A stretch of DNA of 64,000 nucleotides. Origin: Microbacterium sp. AK031 (GTDB lineage: Bacteria > Actinomycetota > Actinomycetes > Actinomycetales > Microbacteriaceae). Made by a program: the position numbers and the translations under genes. The stretch covers positions 1 through 64,000 of the forward strand of contig NZ_JANUCA010000005.1 in assembly GCF_024807145.1 (NCBI RefSeq), read 5' to 3'. Every line of letters begins with the position of its first letter. Positions within the stretch are counted from its first letter, which is position 1. Below are positions 8,713-16,372 of this stretch, in pieces. The notes under the pieces were generated by a model. The model made no database searches and was not told where the DNA came from. It was given only the letters and a program-made list of their open reading frames with translations.

Positions 8713-9369
8713 TCAACGCACCAGCGCCACTTCGATGGGCTCCGACGTCTCTGCGGTCCCGTTGCCGAATCGGATCGTACGGCCGATCGTCAGCGGTTCG
8801 TTGAGCGCTGCGACGATCACGGCCGCGACGTCAGCACGAGACACGGCGCCGCGACCTTCGGGATCCAACTCGATGCGCCCGGTGGGCTCGTCGAAGGTGA
8901 GCGCACCCGGTCCGAGAATCGTTCCCTCGAGCGCCGTACCTCGCAGGTGCTCGTCGGCGGACCACTTCGCATCGGCGTAGGCGAAGAACGAATCGTCCCT
9001 CGACACCCCGTGGTCTGCCTTCGAACCCAGCCACGACACCATCACGTAACGGCTCACTCCCGCCAGCAGGGCGGCGTACATCGTGCGTATCGCCGCATCG
9101 CGGTCGACCGCATAGGTGCGTTCAGGGTCCCCACCGCCCGCGCCGGCCGACCACACGATCGCATCATGACCGCGGATGACCTCTGCGAGAGCGGCCGCAT
9201 CCATGGTCTCGACGTCTGCCACGAGCGCGGTCCCGCCTGCGGCCTCGACATCGGCGATGTGCTCGGGGTTGCGGATGACGGCGGTCACTTCGTCGCCGTT
9301 CGCGACGAGAAGCGGCGCGAGCAGAAGGGCGATGCGGCCGTGGCCGCCGAAGACGATGATGCGGGACAT
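8713..9369 (-). CDS. NAD(P)-binding atypical SDR oxidoreductase
   Basis: A 218-residue Rossmann-fold protein of the NAD(P)H-binding (NmrA/YwnB-like) group. The N terminus has 'IIVFGGHGRIALLLAPLL', matching the GxxGxxG dinucleotide loop, and the middle has 'YADAKWSADEHLRGTALEGTILGPGALT'. No classical SDR Tyr-x-x-x-Lys is evident; 'YADAK' may be the counterpart. The substrate cannot be told. AGGAGATC precedes the ATG. It stands alone, converging with the DUF805 gene and following the monooxygenase-like gene on the same strand after a gap of about 100 nt. Confidence 0.8.
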   Translation of the reverse strand: MSRIIVFGGHGRIALLLAPLLVANGDEVTAVIRNPEHIADVEAAGGTALVADVETMDAAALAEVIRGHDAIVWSAGAGGGDPERTYAVDRDAAIRTMYAALLAGVSRYVMVSWLGSKADHGVSRDDSFFAYADAKWSADEHLRGTALEGTILGPGALTFDEPTGRIELDPEGRGAVSRADVAAVIVAALNEPLTIGRTIRFGNGTAETSEPIEVALVR

Positions 9370-9475
9370 GAGGATCTCCTGTCTGACGGCTCGACACCCA
9401 GGCTATCCGTCCATTGTCGCTGAAGGGCGGATTCCGCACCGTAGACTCACTGCGGACGACGGTCACAGGAATCGA

Positions 9476-10549
9476 CTAGGCGATGACATCCGATCCTGTC
9501 ATCGACAGGGCGCGTTGCACGCCCTTCGCCGCCGTACGTCCGGCGCGATTGGCGCCGATCGTGCTCGCCGAGGGGCCGTAACCGACGAGCTGGACGCGCG
9601 GGTCTTTGACCGCCGTCGTGCCGCGTCCATTGCGGTCGAGTTGGATACCGCCCGCGTCGCTGCGCAGATGCAGGGGTGCGAGGTGGGCGATGGCCGGACG
9701 GAATCCGGTCGCCCACAGGACCACGTCGACCTGTTCGAACAAGCCGTCCGCCCAGCGCACGCCGTCGGGCTCGATGCGCTGGAACATGGGTCGCCGGTCC
9801 GCATATGCGCCGAGTCGCTCAGCCTCGCGCTCCTGCGGACGCAGCATGAGCCCGGTGACGCCGACGACGCTCTGCGGAGGCAATCCCCGCGCGACGCGCT
9901 GCTCGACGAGCGCGACAGCGGCGGCACCGGCTTCGGGCGTGAAGTCGTCGTCGCGCCAGACCGGTTCACGGCGCGTGACCCAGAGCGTTTCGGTGATCGG
10001 CGCGAGGGCGCCGAGAAACTGGACGGCGGATGCTCCCCCGCCGACGACAAGAACGCGCTTGCCTCGGAAGTGCTCCGGACCCGGATAGTCGACGGTGTGC
10101 AGCTGCTCGCCGACGAAGGTCTCCATCCCCGGATAGTGCGGCAGGAACGGCTGCGTCCACGTGCCGGTGGCGTTGACGATGGTGCGAGCGCGCCATTCCC
10201 GCTCGCCCGCGTGGACGCGGAGCATCCCTTCACCGTCGGTGACCCTGTCGATGTGGACAGGCCGGATGACGGGGAGCTCGTGCATTCTCTCGTACTCCGC
10301 GAATGATGCCGGCACCACGACGTTCGCCTGTTTCGCATCTCGCGCCGGCGGCGTCGACCCCGGAAGCTCCGCGACACCGTGGACGTCGTTCATGGTGAGC
10401 GCATCCCAGCGATGCTGCCATGCACCGCCAGCGATCGCATTCGCGTCGAGCACGAGATGCTCGGTGCCGAGTCGCTTCAGATGGTACGAGGTGGAGAGGC
10501 CCGCCTGTCCGGCGCCGATGACGATGCTCTCCACGATCTGCATATCCAT
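9476..10549 (-). CDS. FAD/NAD(P)-dependent monooxygenase-like oxidoreductase
   Basis: A flavoprotein of about 357 residues resembling flavin-containing monooxygenases and the related CzcO-like proteins. It has two Rossmann loops: the N-terminal FAD site 'VIGAGQAGLSTSYHL' and the NAD(P)H site 'VLVVGGGASAVQFL', plus an ATG-type motif 'VVLWATGFRPAI'. A small substrate such as an amine, ketone or sulfide is expected from the family; none can be assigned. ATG 10549 (MDMQIVESIV) or 10543 is the likely start. The longer open frame runs backward through a tRNA gene and is spurious. The start is divergent from tRNA-Ala. Confidence 0.82.
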   Translation of the reverse strand: MDMQIVESIVIGAGQAGLSTSYHLKRLGTEHLVLDANAIAGGAWQHRWDALTMNDVHGVAELPGSTPPARDAKQANVVVPASFAEYERMHELPVIRPVHIDRVTDGEGMLRVHAGEREWRARTIVNATGTWTQPFLPHYPGMETFVGEQLHTVDYPGPEHFRGKRVLVVGGGASAVQFLGALAPITETLWVTRREPVWRDDDFTPEAGAAAVALVEQRVARGLPPQSVVGVTGLMLRPQEREAERLGAYADRRPMFQRIEPDGVRWADGLFEQVDVVLWATGFRPAIAHLAPLHLRSDAGGIQLDRNGRGTTAVKDPRVQLVGYGPSASTIGANRAGRTAAKGVQRALSMTGSDVIA

Positions 10550-10592
10550 GACAACGCATACATCGATGTGGATGTTCCCATCGTCGGCTCGA

Positions 10593-10620
10593 TTGGCGGT
10601 GGTCGCTTCCTGTGTTGTAT
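10593..10620 (+). promoter_or_regulatory. Possible tRNA-Ala promoter
   Basis: TTGGCG (10593-10598) and TTGTAT (10615-10620) are separated by 16 nt; an overlapping TATTCT lies at 10618-10623. Either would start transcription 25-40 nt before the tRNA. Confidence 0.4.
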
Positions 10621-10658
10621 TCTTTTGAAGTTGCCCCGCTCGCGCGGGCGGCGAAGAT

Positions 10659-10734
10659 GGGCCTGTGGCGCAGCTGGTAGCGCACCTGCATGGCATGCAG
10701 GGGGTCAGGGGTTCGAGTCCCCTCAGGTCCACCA
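10659..10734 (+). tRNA. tRNA-Ala (anticodon GGC)
   Basis: A 76-nt cloverleaf. The acceptor stem GGGCCTG pairs with CAGGTCC, with one G-U. The anticodon stem is CCTGC/GCAGG and its loop ATGGCAT gives anticodon GGC. The T arm is AGGGG-TTCGAGT-CCCCT. The discriminator is A and the 3' CCA is encoded. It reads GCC/GCU alanine codons. Confidence 0.96.
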
Positions 10735-10736
10735 TG

Positions 10737-10766
10737 AAGAAGCCCTCGGGAAGCCGGGGGCTTCTT
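10737..10766 (+). terminator. Terminator after tRNA-Ala
   Basis: The arms AAGAAGCCCTCGG and CCGGGGGCTTCTT form a long stem with a 4-nt loop starting 2 nt after the CCA. The descending arm ends in CTTCTT. Confidence 0.8.
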
Positions 10767-10820
10767 GCGTTGCCCGCACCGACGCTCCGGCCCGACTCCA
10801 GGAGTTCCCTGGGAACTTGC

Positions 10821-10881
10821 TATGGTGGCAAGGATGCTCATGTCCGCATGAGCAGGGAGCGCCTGTTCGCGTTGCGCTCCC
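10821..10881 (+). ncRNA. Candidate structured RNA or leader (two adjacent hairpins)
   Basis: An extended -10 (TGC then TATGGT, 10821-10826) is followed by two hairpins. One is GCTCATG-TCCG-CATGAGC (10836-10853). The other is GGGAGCGC (10855-10862) with GCGCTCCC (10874-10881) around an 11-nt loop. No protein is evident here. It may be a small RNA or the start of a long symporter leader. No -35 box is clear. Confidence 0.35.
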
Positions 10882-11092
10882 ATGCGACGCGCGCCCGCCG
10901 CGCACGTCCGCAATCATTCGACTCCCGCTGAGGATGCGCCGGTGATCGGCGTGCCCGAAACGCGGACGACCGTGAAAGGAGCCGCACCCCGGGCCTCTCG
11001 TCTGTGCGCTGCCATGCGCCTCAGTGGTCCAGGTTCGTTCATCGCCATGCTCACAGTCTCAAAACTCCACATGACCATCTACTCCCCCACTT
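10882..11092. other. Intergenic stretch without a recognisable gene
   Basis: Between the hairpin pair and the putative operator before the symporter I see only short open frames without a family match and no convincing ribosome site. This part is probably promoter and leader for the symporter operon. Confidence 0.5.
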
Positions 11093-11106
11093 AGCGAGCG
11101 CTCACT
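11093..11106. promoter_or_regulatory. TetR-like operator upstream of the symporter
   Basis: AGCGAGCGCTCACT is a near-perfect palindrome (12 of 14 positions) centred on GAGCGCTC, the style of many TetR-family sites. It lies 52 nt before the symporter start. No tetR gene is adjacent, so the regulator is unknown. Confidence 0.35.
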
Positions 11107-11157
11107 CCATCGACCAGCGGCACTGCCGCATCAAAGACGAGAAAGTGAGAACACCCG

Positions 11158-12876
11158 GTGGGAGACCTCCAAACACTCTCGGGACCGATCGTGGTCCTGC
11201 TCATGCTGCTGTTCTTCGGCGGCAGCCTATATATGTCGATCCGCATCTCCCGCAAGAAGGAGAACGCCGACGGCTACATGACCGGCGGCGGCAAGATCGG
11301 ATTCGGCATCTCCGCCGCATCCATGACCGCCACCTGGATCTGGGCGTCATCGATGTATGCCTCAGCCACGTCCGGCTACATGTACGGAATCTCCGGCCCC
11401 GTCCACTACGGACTCTGGGGCGCCCTGATGATCCTGCTCATCTATCCCTTCGGCCGTCGCATCCGCAAAGTCGCGCCGAAGGCGCACACGATCGCCGAGG
11501 TCATGTTCGCCAGGCACGGACGCTCCAGCCAGCTCCTGCTCGCCGGCTCCAACGTACTCGGCAGCGTCATCAGCCTCACATCGAACCTGATCGCCGGCGG
11601 CGCCCTCATCTCGATGCTCTCGCCCTTCAGCTTCACCCAGGGCATCGTCGCGATCGCCATCGGCGTCCTGGCCTACACGCTGTGGTCGGGCTTCCGCGCG
11701 TCCGTCCTCACCGACTTCGCGCAGGTGCTGGCGATGCTGGGCGCCGTCGCGATCATCGTCCCGGTGGTCTTCTTCGCCGCAGGCGGGCCCGACCTCTTCG
11801 TCACCGGGGCGTCGAATCTCACCCCGCAGCAAGGAGACTTCTTCTCGTCGGACGCGTTCTTCAACCAGGGCGCCCCGTACATCGCCGCCGTCCTCGCCTA
11901 CGCGATCGGAAACCAGACGATCGCTCAGCGGCTCTTCGCCGTGCGTGAGGACCTGATCAAGAAGACGTTCGTCACCGCGACATTCGGTTACGGTGCATCC
12001 ATCATCGGTATCGGCATGCTGGGCGTGCTCGCCCTGTACGCGGGTGTCGAGCCGATGGACGGCGACGTGAACAACCTGATCCCGCAGATGGCTGCAACCT
12101 ATCTTCCGCCGGTGCTGATCTGTCTGTTCTTCGTGATGATCATCGGCTCGCTGTCCTCGACCGCCGATTCCGACATGACGGCGCTTTCGTCGATCATGAT
12201 GGCCGACGTCTACGGCCAGAACATCGCTGGCAAGAAGAACGCCAACCCGAAGACGATGCTGCTCGTGGGACGACTGACAATGGTCGGTGCCACCGCAGCG
12301 GCGCTCTGCTTCGCGTCGATGCAGTTCAACATCCTCGACCTGCTGGTGTTCGTCGGCGCGATATGGGGAGCGCTCGTGTTCCCGGTGATCGCGAGCTTCT
12401 ACTGGAACCGTGTCACCAACGTCGCGTTCAGCGTCGCAGTGGTACTCGGCCTCGCGGCGTTCCTCCCCGTGCGCTTCGAGTGGATCGACCTGTCAGGCGG
12501 TCTCGGCATCGTCAGCGATGTGCTTTCGGTGATCGGCATCGGCGTGGTGCTGGCGCTCATGGCATTCGGATTCTTCGGTCTGAGAATCGCCATCGGAGTC
12601 GGCGCGCTGTCGATCGTGGCATCCGCTCCGTTCGCGATCGGTTTCCTGCACATCTATCCGGTGCTTTCGGGATCTCTCGTCGCCTACGCCGTCAGCACGA
12701 TCGTGTGTGTGGTGCTCACGATGCTGAACCAGAGGAAGCGGTTCGATTTCGATCTCATCAAGCAGCGCACCGGCGAGTTCGACACCACAGAGACCGAGAT
12801 CATGATCGCCACCGAGCGGCTCCTGAAGGACGAGGATGCCGCCGGCGACGGTGCACTTGCAGGAAAGGACGCATGA
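11158..12876 (+). CDS. Sodium:solute symporter (SSS family)
   Basis: A 572-residue polytopic membrane transporter of the SSS/SLC5 family, driving uptake of an organic solute with sodium. About 13 hydrophobic helices are visible. Family marks are 'YMTGGGKIGFGISAASMTATWIWASSMYASATSGY', 'GLWGALMILLIYPF', 'LTDFAQVLAMLGAVAII' and 'FFVMIIGSLSSTADSDMTALSSIMMADVY', the last matching the helix-8 sodium-site region with 'SSTADSD'. The closest described types are urea- or amino-acid-like symporters, but the substrate is open. The start is GTG. Its stop overlaps the start of a 44-residue membrane protein, implying a two-part carrier. Confidence 0.88.
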   Translation: MGDLQTLSGPIVVLLMLLFFGGSLYMSIRISRKKENADGYMTGGGKIGFGISAASMTATWIWASSMYASATSGYMYGISGPVHYGLWGALMILLIYPFGRRIRKVAPKAHTIAEVMFARHGRSSQLLLAGSNVLGSVISLTSNLIAGGALISMLSPFSFTQGIVAIAIGVLAYTLWSGFRASVLTDFAQVLAMLGAVAIIVPVVFFAAGGPDLFVTGASNLTPQQGDFFSSDAFFNQGAPYIAAVLAYAIGNQTIAQRLFAVREDLIKKTFVTATFGYGASIIGIGMLGVLALYAGVEPMDGDVNNLIPQMAATYLPPVLICLFFVMIIGSLSSTADSDMTALSSIMMADVYGQNIAGKKNANPKTMLLVGRLTMVGATAAALCFASMQFNILDLLVFVGAIWGALVFPVIASFYWNRVTNVAFSVAVVLGLAAFLPVRFEWIDLSGGLGIVSDVLSVIGIGVVLALMAFGFFGLRIAIGVGALSIVASAPFAIGFLHIYPVLSGSLVAYAVSTIVCVVLTMLNQRKRFDFDLIKQRTGEFDTTETEIMIATERLLKDEDAAGDGALAGKDA

Positions 12877-13007
12877 TGGAGATCATCGCAATGACCGCGT
12901 ACGTGCTCATTTGGCCGGTGATCGTCATCGGCACTCTGGTCGTGATCATCCGCGCCTTCATCAAAGACGCGCGTGAGGCGAAAGAGCAGGGCCGTCAGAT
13001 CATCTGA
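12873..13007 (+). CDS. Small membrane partner of the symporter
   Basis: A 44-residue protein starting MMEIIAMTAYV, overlapping the symporter stop by ATGA, with AGGAAAGGA a few bases upstream. It has one hydrophobic helix (about residues 8-28) followed by 'RAFIKDAREAKEQGRQII', a charged cytoplasmic tail. Single-helix partners of this size are known for some sodium symporters, for example MetS beside MetP, and small accessory proteins are annotated next to SSS carriers. The coupling and layout support a real gene; the stabilising role is inferred. Confidence 0.75.
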   Translation: MMEIIAMTAYVLIWPVIVIGTLVVIIRAFIKDAREAKEQGRQII

Positions 13008-13020
13008 TGAGCCTTCGGAT

Positions 13021-13050
13021 GGGCGGCAGCAGGGGCTTCTGCTGCCGCCC
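13021..13050. terminator. Bidirectional terminator between symporter operon and tctA
   Basis: GGGCGGCAGCAG and CTGCTGCCGCCC form a 12-bp perfect stem around a 6-nt loop. It lies between two convergent genes. The tail ATCTCTCTC is only weakly T-rich. Confidence 0.75.
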
Positions 13051-13057
13051 ATCTCTC

Positions 13058-14635
13058 TCACCGATCGCGCAGCTGCTCGGCGATCTCCTCGTCCACGGTG
13101 CGAATCGTTGCGGTGTCGATGTCGGACAGTGCCGCCTCGAAACGCGCCTGGCGGCGCTTCAGCCAGATGCCCAGCACGATGATCAACACCATCGCGGAGT
13201 AGATCACGATCGAGATGGGACTGTGCACGAGGTACAGCGCATCCCCCTGGCTGATCGCCATGGCCTTGCGCAGCTGCTCCTCGGCCATCGGGCCCAAGAT
13301 CGCTCCGACCACCATCGGCGAAACCGGATACCCGTGCCGGCGCATGAAGAAGCCGATCACGCCGAGCAGCAGCAGCACGCCGATGTCGAAGATCGTGAAG
13401 TTCGCCGCATACGCGCCGAGCCCCGCGAAGACGAGGATCCCGGCATAAAGGTACGGGCGCGGGATCTGCAGCACCTTTGCCCACATGCCTACCAGCGGCA
13501 GGTTCAGGATGATCAGCACGACGTTGCCGATGTACAGGCTCGCGATCAGCGCCCACACCAACGCCGGCTGGCTGTCGAACAGCAGCGGGCCAGGGCGGAT
13601 GCCGTAGGTCTGGAATGCCGAGATGATGATCGCCGCCGTGGCAGTGGTCGGCAGCCCCAGCGTCAGCAACGGGACGAGCACACCAGCCGCCGCCGCGTTG
13701 TTCGCAGCTTCCGGCCCTGCCACGCCCTCGATCGCTCCCTTGCCGAACTGCCTCCGGTAGGGATCCTTGGCGAGCTTCTTCTCGGTCGCGTATGACAGGA
13801 AGGTCGCGACGTCCGCACCGCCCGCCGGGATCGCTCCGATCGGGAACCCGATCGCCGTCCCACGCAGCCATGGTTTCCATGAACGCTTCCAGTCGCTCTT
13901 CTTCATCCAGGAGCGCCAACTGCCGGAGACGGGGATGATCGGCAGAGCACCGCTGCGCAGCCGGGAGCCGACGTAGAGCGCCTCGCCGACCGCGAACAGG
14001 CCGACCGCGACGATCACGACGTCGATGCCATCGCCCAGGTTCGGGATGCTGAAGGTGAAACGCGCCTGCCCGGTCAGAGTGTCCGTGCCGACCAGTCCGA
14101 GGAACAGGCCGATCGACAGGGACACGATGCCGCGAATCGGACTCGCTCCCAGGAGCGCGCCCACTGTGAGGAACGCCACTATCATCAGTGCGAAGTAATC
14201 CGCAGGGCCGAGTGTCACGGCGAAGTCGGCGATGAACGGCGCAAACAGTGTGAGGAGCGCTGTGGCGATCGTCCCCGCGATGAAGGAGCCGATGGCCGCT
14301 GTGGCGAGTGCCGTCGCGGCCCGGCCCATCCTGGCCATCTTGTTGCCCTCGAGGGCCGTGACGATGGATGCCGATTCTCCTGGGGTGTTCAACAGGATCG
14401 ACGTCGTCGACCCGCCGTACATGCCGCCGTAGTAGATGCCGGCGAACATGATGATCGCGCTGGTGACATCCAGCGTGTATGTCAACGGCAGCAGCAGCGC
14501 GACAGTCATCGCAGGGCCGATCCCTGGAAGCACACCCACCGCCGTGCCGAGCAGCACGCCGATGAACGCGAACAACAAGTACTGCGGCTGCAGCGCTGTC
14601 GCGAAGCCGTCCATGAGCAGTTGCAGGCTATCCAC
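13058..14635 (-). CDS. tctA: Tripartite tricarboxylate transporter, large permease TctA
   Basis: The large membrane subunit (525 residues, about 12 helices) of a TctCBA secondary carrier for tricarboxylates or related organic acids. Family marks are '[20 protein letters not shown]', '[25 protein letters not shown]', '[28 protein letters not shown]', '[26 protein letters not shown]' and the glycine-rich '[12 protein letters not shown]'. The start is GTG at 14635, overlapping the end of tctB by 8 nt. The charged tail '[10 protein letters not shown]' is cytoplasmic. It converges with the symporter operon and is in one transcript with tctC and tctB. Confidence 0.95.
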   Translation of the reverse strand: MDSLQLLMDGFATALQPQYLLFAFIGVLLGTAVGVLPGIGPAMTVALLLPLTYTLDVTSAIIMFAGIYYGGMYGGSTTSILLNTPGESASIVTALEGNKMARMGRAATALATAAIGSFIAGTIATALLTLFAPFIADFAVTLGPADYFALMIVAFLTVGALLGASPIRGIVSLSIGLFLGLVGTDTLTGQARFTFSIPNLGDGIDVVIVAVGLFAVGEALYVGSRLRSGALPIIPVSGSWRSWMKKSDWKRSWKPWLRGTAIGFPIGAIPAGGADVATFLSYATEKKLAKDPYRRQFGKGAIEGVAGPEAANNAAAAGVLVPLLTLGLPTTATAAIIISAFQTYGIRPGPLLFDSQPALVWALIASLYIGNVVLIILNLPLVGMWAKVLQIPRPYLYAGILVFAGLGAYAANFTIFDIGVLLLLGVIGFFMRRHGYPVSPMVVGAILGPMAEEQLRKAMAISQGDALYLVHSPISIVIYSAMVLIIVLGIWLKRRQARFEAALSDIDTATIRTVDEEIAEQLRDR

Positions 14636-15191
14636 CGAACACCCCCATGCCCTCGAACAGGCCCGGAAGGATCGTGCCGAAGGGCGGCAGCGACAGCCCG
14701 AGCAGACTGCCGAACACCAGCTGCGTCAGCACGCCGAGTCCGAGTCCCAGCAGAAGCGCCTTCCACCAGGTCGATGCCCCCAGCGCCAGCGAGGCGCCGG
14801 TGAAGAGCACGACCACAGCCGCCGGCCAGCCGGCGATCGGGATCACGATCATGAGCGACGCGAACGCCAGCGCGAGGAGGATCACGATCTTCCAGGATGT
14901 GCGCGCCTCGGTGTCGATGTCCTCGCCCTCATCCGGAGCGCCCACGTCACCGCGCAGAACCGCCACGAACGCACCCAGCGACGACAACAGCATGAGGCCG
15001 GTGACCGCATACGGCACCACCCGCGCGCCGAGGACGTTCGAGGATCCGACCGGCTCGCGGATGAAGCCGGTCATCACCAGCGCGATCACGGAGAACACGA
15101 TGATCACGCCGACGAACACGAGCTCTCCGAGCCTGCGCGACCGGGGAGCGCCGGCGATCGCCGACGCTCCCGTCGTGATCTGGTTCGTCAT
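14628..15191 (-). CDS. tctB: Tripartite tricarboxylate transporter, small permease TctB
   Basis: A 187-residue membrane protein with four helices and a hydrophilic loop ('[21 protein letters not shown]'), the usual TctB layout. Helix 1 is '[20 protein letters not shown]'. It overlaps tctC by 4 nt upstream and tctA by 8 nt downstream, so the three subunits are translationally coupled. TctB sequences diverge rapidly, so the call leans on size, topology and position between tctC and tctA. Confidence 0.9.
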   Translation of the reverse strand: MTNQITTGASAIAGAPRSRRLGELVFVGVIIVFSVIALVMTGFIREPVGSSNVLGARVVPYAVTGLMLLSSLGAFVAVLRGDVGAPDEGEDIDTEARTSWKIVILLALAFASLMIVIPIAGWPAAVVVLFTGASLALGASTWWKALLLGLGLGVLTQLVFGSLLGLSLPPFGTILPGLFEGMGVFGG

Positions 15192-16213
15192 TCGATCAGG
15201 CCGATCGTCTTGAGTGTCTCCTTCGTCGTCGAGATGTCGCCATCGAGGAACGTGGAGAAGTCATCGCCGACGAGGAACGCGTCGGTCCAGCCGTTGGTGT
15301 CCAGGATCTCGGTCCATGCGGCACTGTCGTGCACCGCAGTCACGAGCTCCTCCAGAGCCTTCTTGTCGTCGTCCGAGACGTCACCGGGGGCGATGAGTCC
15401 CCGCCAGTTGGTGACGACGAGGTCGACGCCCTCATCGGCGAGGGTGGGCACGTCAGGCAGGAGCAGCGCCGGCTCCCCTGACGACACGGCGAGGGCCTTG
15501 AGCTCGCCGGCTTCGACCTGCTGAGAGAACTCCCCCACGCCTGAGATGCCTGCCTGCACTTGACCGCCCAGCAGCATCGTGAGCGCCTCACCGCCACCGG
15601 AGTTGGCAATGTAGTTGAGGCTGCTCGGCACGTCCGCAGCATCCACGCCGGCATCTGTGAGCAGCAGTGCGGCGAGGATGTGGTCGATACCGCCGGCCGA
15701 GCCGCCGGTGACCGCCATGCCCGCTCCCTCGTCCACCCAGGCGTCGATGAAGTCCTCCAGCGTGTCGTACGGGCTGTCCTTCGGTACGACGATCACGAGC
15801 GGCTCTTCTGTGAGCTTCGCGATCGGGGTCATGTCCTCGATGCGCACATCGGATGCGTTCGTCTCCACCGCGCCGACCATCACACTGCCCGTGATCATGA
15901 GGGTGTTCGGATTGCCTTCCGTGGCGAGCGAGGCGAGTCCGACGGTGCCACCGGCCCCGCCGATGTTCGAGACCGGCGCAGAGGAGACCAGCGATTCATC
16001 GTTCAGGGCCTGCCCGAATGCACGCGCCGTCTGGTCCCAGCCCCCACCGGGATCCGCTGGCGCGATCACCGAGACGCTGTCGATGCTCGAGCCGCCGCCT
16101 TCGGCCGAGCCTCCGCCCCCGCCGGCAGGGGTTCCTGCGCACGCGGCGAGGCCCAGTGCGGCGACGCCGATCAGTGCGCCGAGCGTGATTCGGGTGCGAG
16201 TGTGCTGTGTCAT
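15188..16213 (-). CDS. tctC: Tripartite tricarboxylate transporter, substrate-binding lipoprotein TctC
   Basis: The extracytoplasmic solute receptor of the Tct system, 341 residues. It has a lipoprotein signal peptide ending in the lipobox 'LAAC' (Cys25), a Gly/Ser linker, then the Bug/TctC fold: 'SVIAPADPGGGWDQTARAFGQAL', 'VSNIGGAGGTVGLASLA', 'IVVPKDSPYDTLEDFIDAW' and 'VTGGSAGGIDHILAALLL'. Proteins of this fold bind carboxylates such as citrate or aromatic acids; the ligand is not predictable here. It is the first gene of tctCBA, facing the sensor kinase gene across a 159-nt control region. Confidence 0.93.
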   Translation of the reverse strand: MTQHTRTRITLGALIGVAALGLAACAGTPAGGGGGSAEGGGSSIDSVSVIAPADPGGGWDQTARAFGQALNDESLVSSAPVSNIGGAGGTVGLASLATEGNPNTLMITGSVMVGAVETNASDVRIEDMTPIAKLTEEPLVIVVPKDSPYDTLEDFIDAWVDEGAGMAVTGGSAGGIDHILAALLLTDAGVDAADVPSSLNYIANSGGGEALTMLLGGQVQAGISGVGEFSQQVEAGELKALAVSSGEPALLLPDVPTLADEGVDLVVTNWRGLIAPGDVSDDDKKALEELVTAVHDSAAWTEILDTNGWTDAFLVGDDFSTFLDGDISTTKETLKTIGLIE

Positions 16214-16272
16214 GAACTCCTCCTCGAGTCCTTCCGCCCGACGCCGATGCCGGGAGCAGGTGACGCGAGCCT

Positions 16273-16322
16273 AGAACCGCCCACATCGTCGGTTCTGCTT
16301 GTGTTCAGAACGAGGAGTTCTG
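16273..16322. promoter_or_regulatory. Array of AGAAC/GTTCT half-sites between tctC and the sensor kinase
   Basis: Four related hexamers alternate in orientation: AGAACC (16273-16278), GGTTCT (16291-16296), CAGAAC (16306-16311) and GTTCTG (16317-16322). They form nested inverted repeats in the shared control region. The adjacent CitB-like response regulator is the natural candidate to bind them. Confidence 0.5.
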
Positions 16323-16360
16323 GTCATTTCGTAACCTGCACCGTGTCGCCTCGCCTCGCC

Positions 16361-16366
16361 TAGCAT
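16361..16366 (+). promoter_or_regulatory. -10 element of leaderless sensor-kinase transcript
   Basis: TAGCAT lies exactly 6 nt before the GTG at 16373. Confidence 0.45.
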
Positions 16367-16372
16367 GGGAGC

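Noticed and set aside
10550..10735. Upstream extension of the monooxygenase-like frame beginning MVDLRGLEPLTPC
   Set aside because: It is the reverse reading of tRNA-Ala; this phrase is a well-known artefact of antisense tRNA translation.
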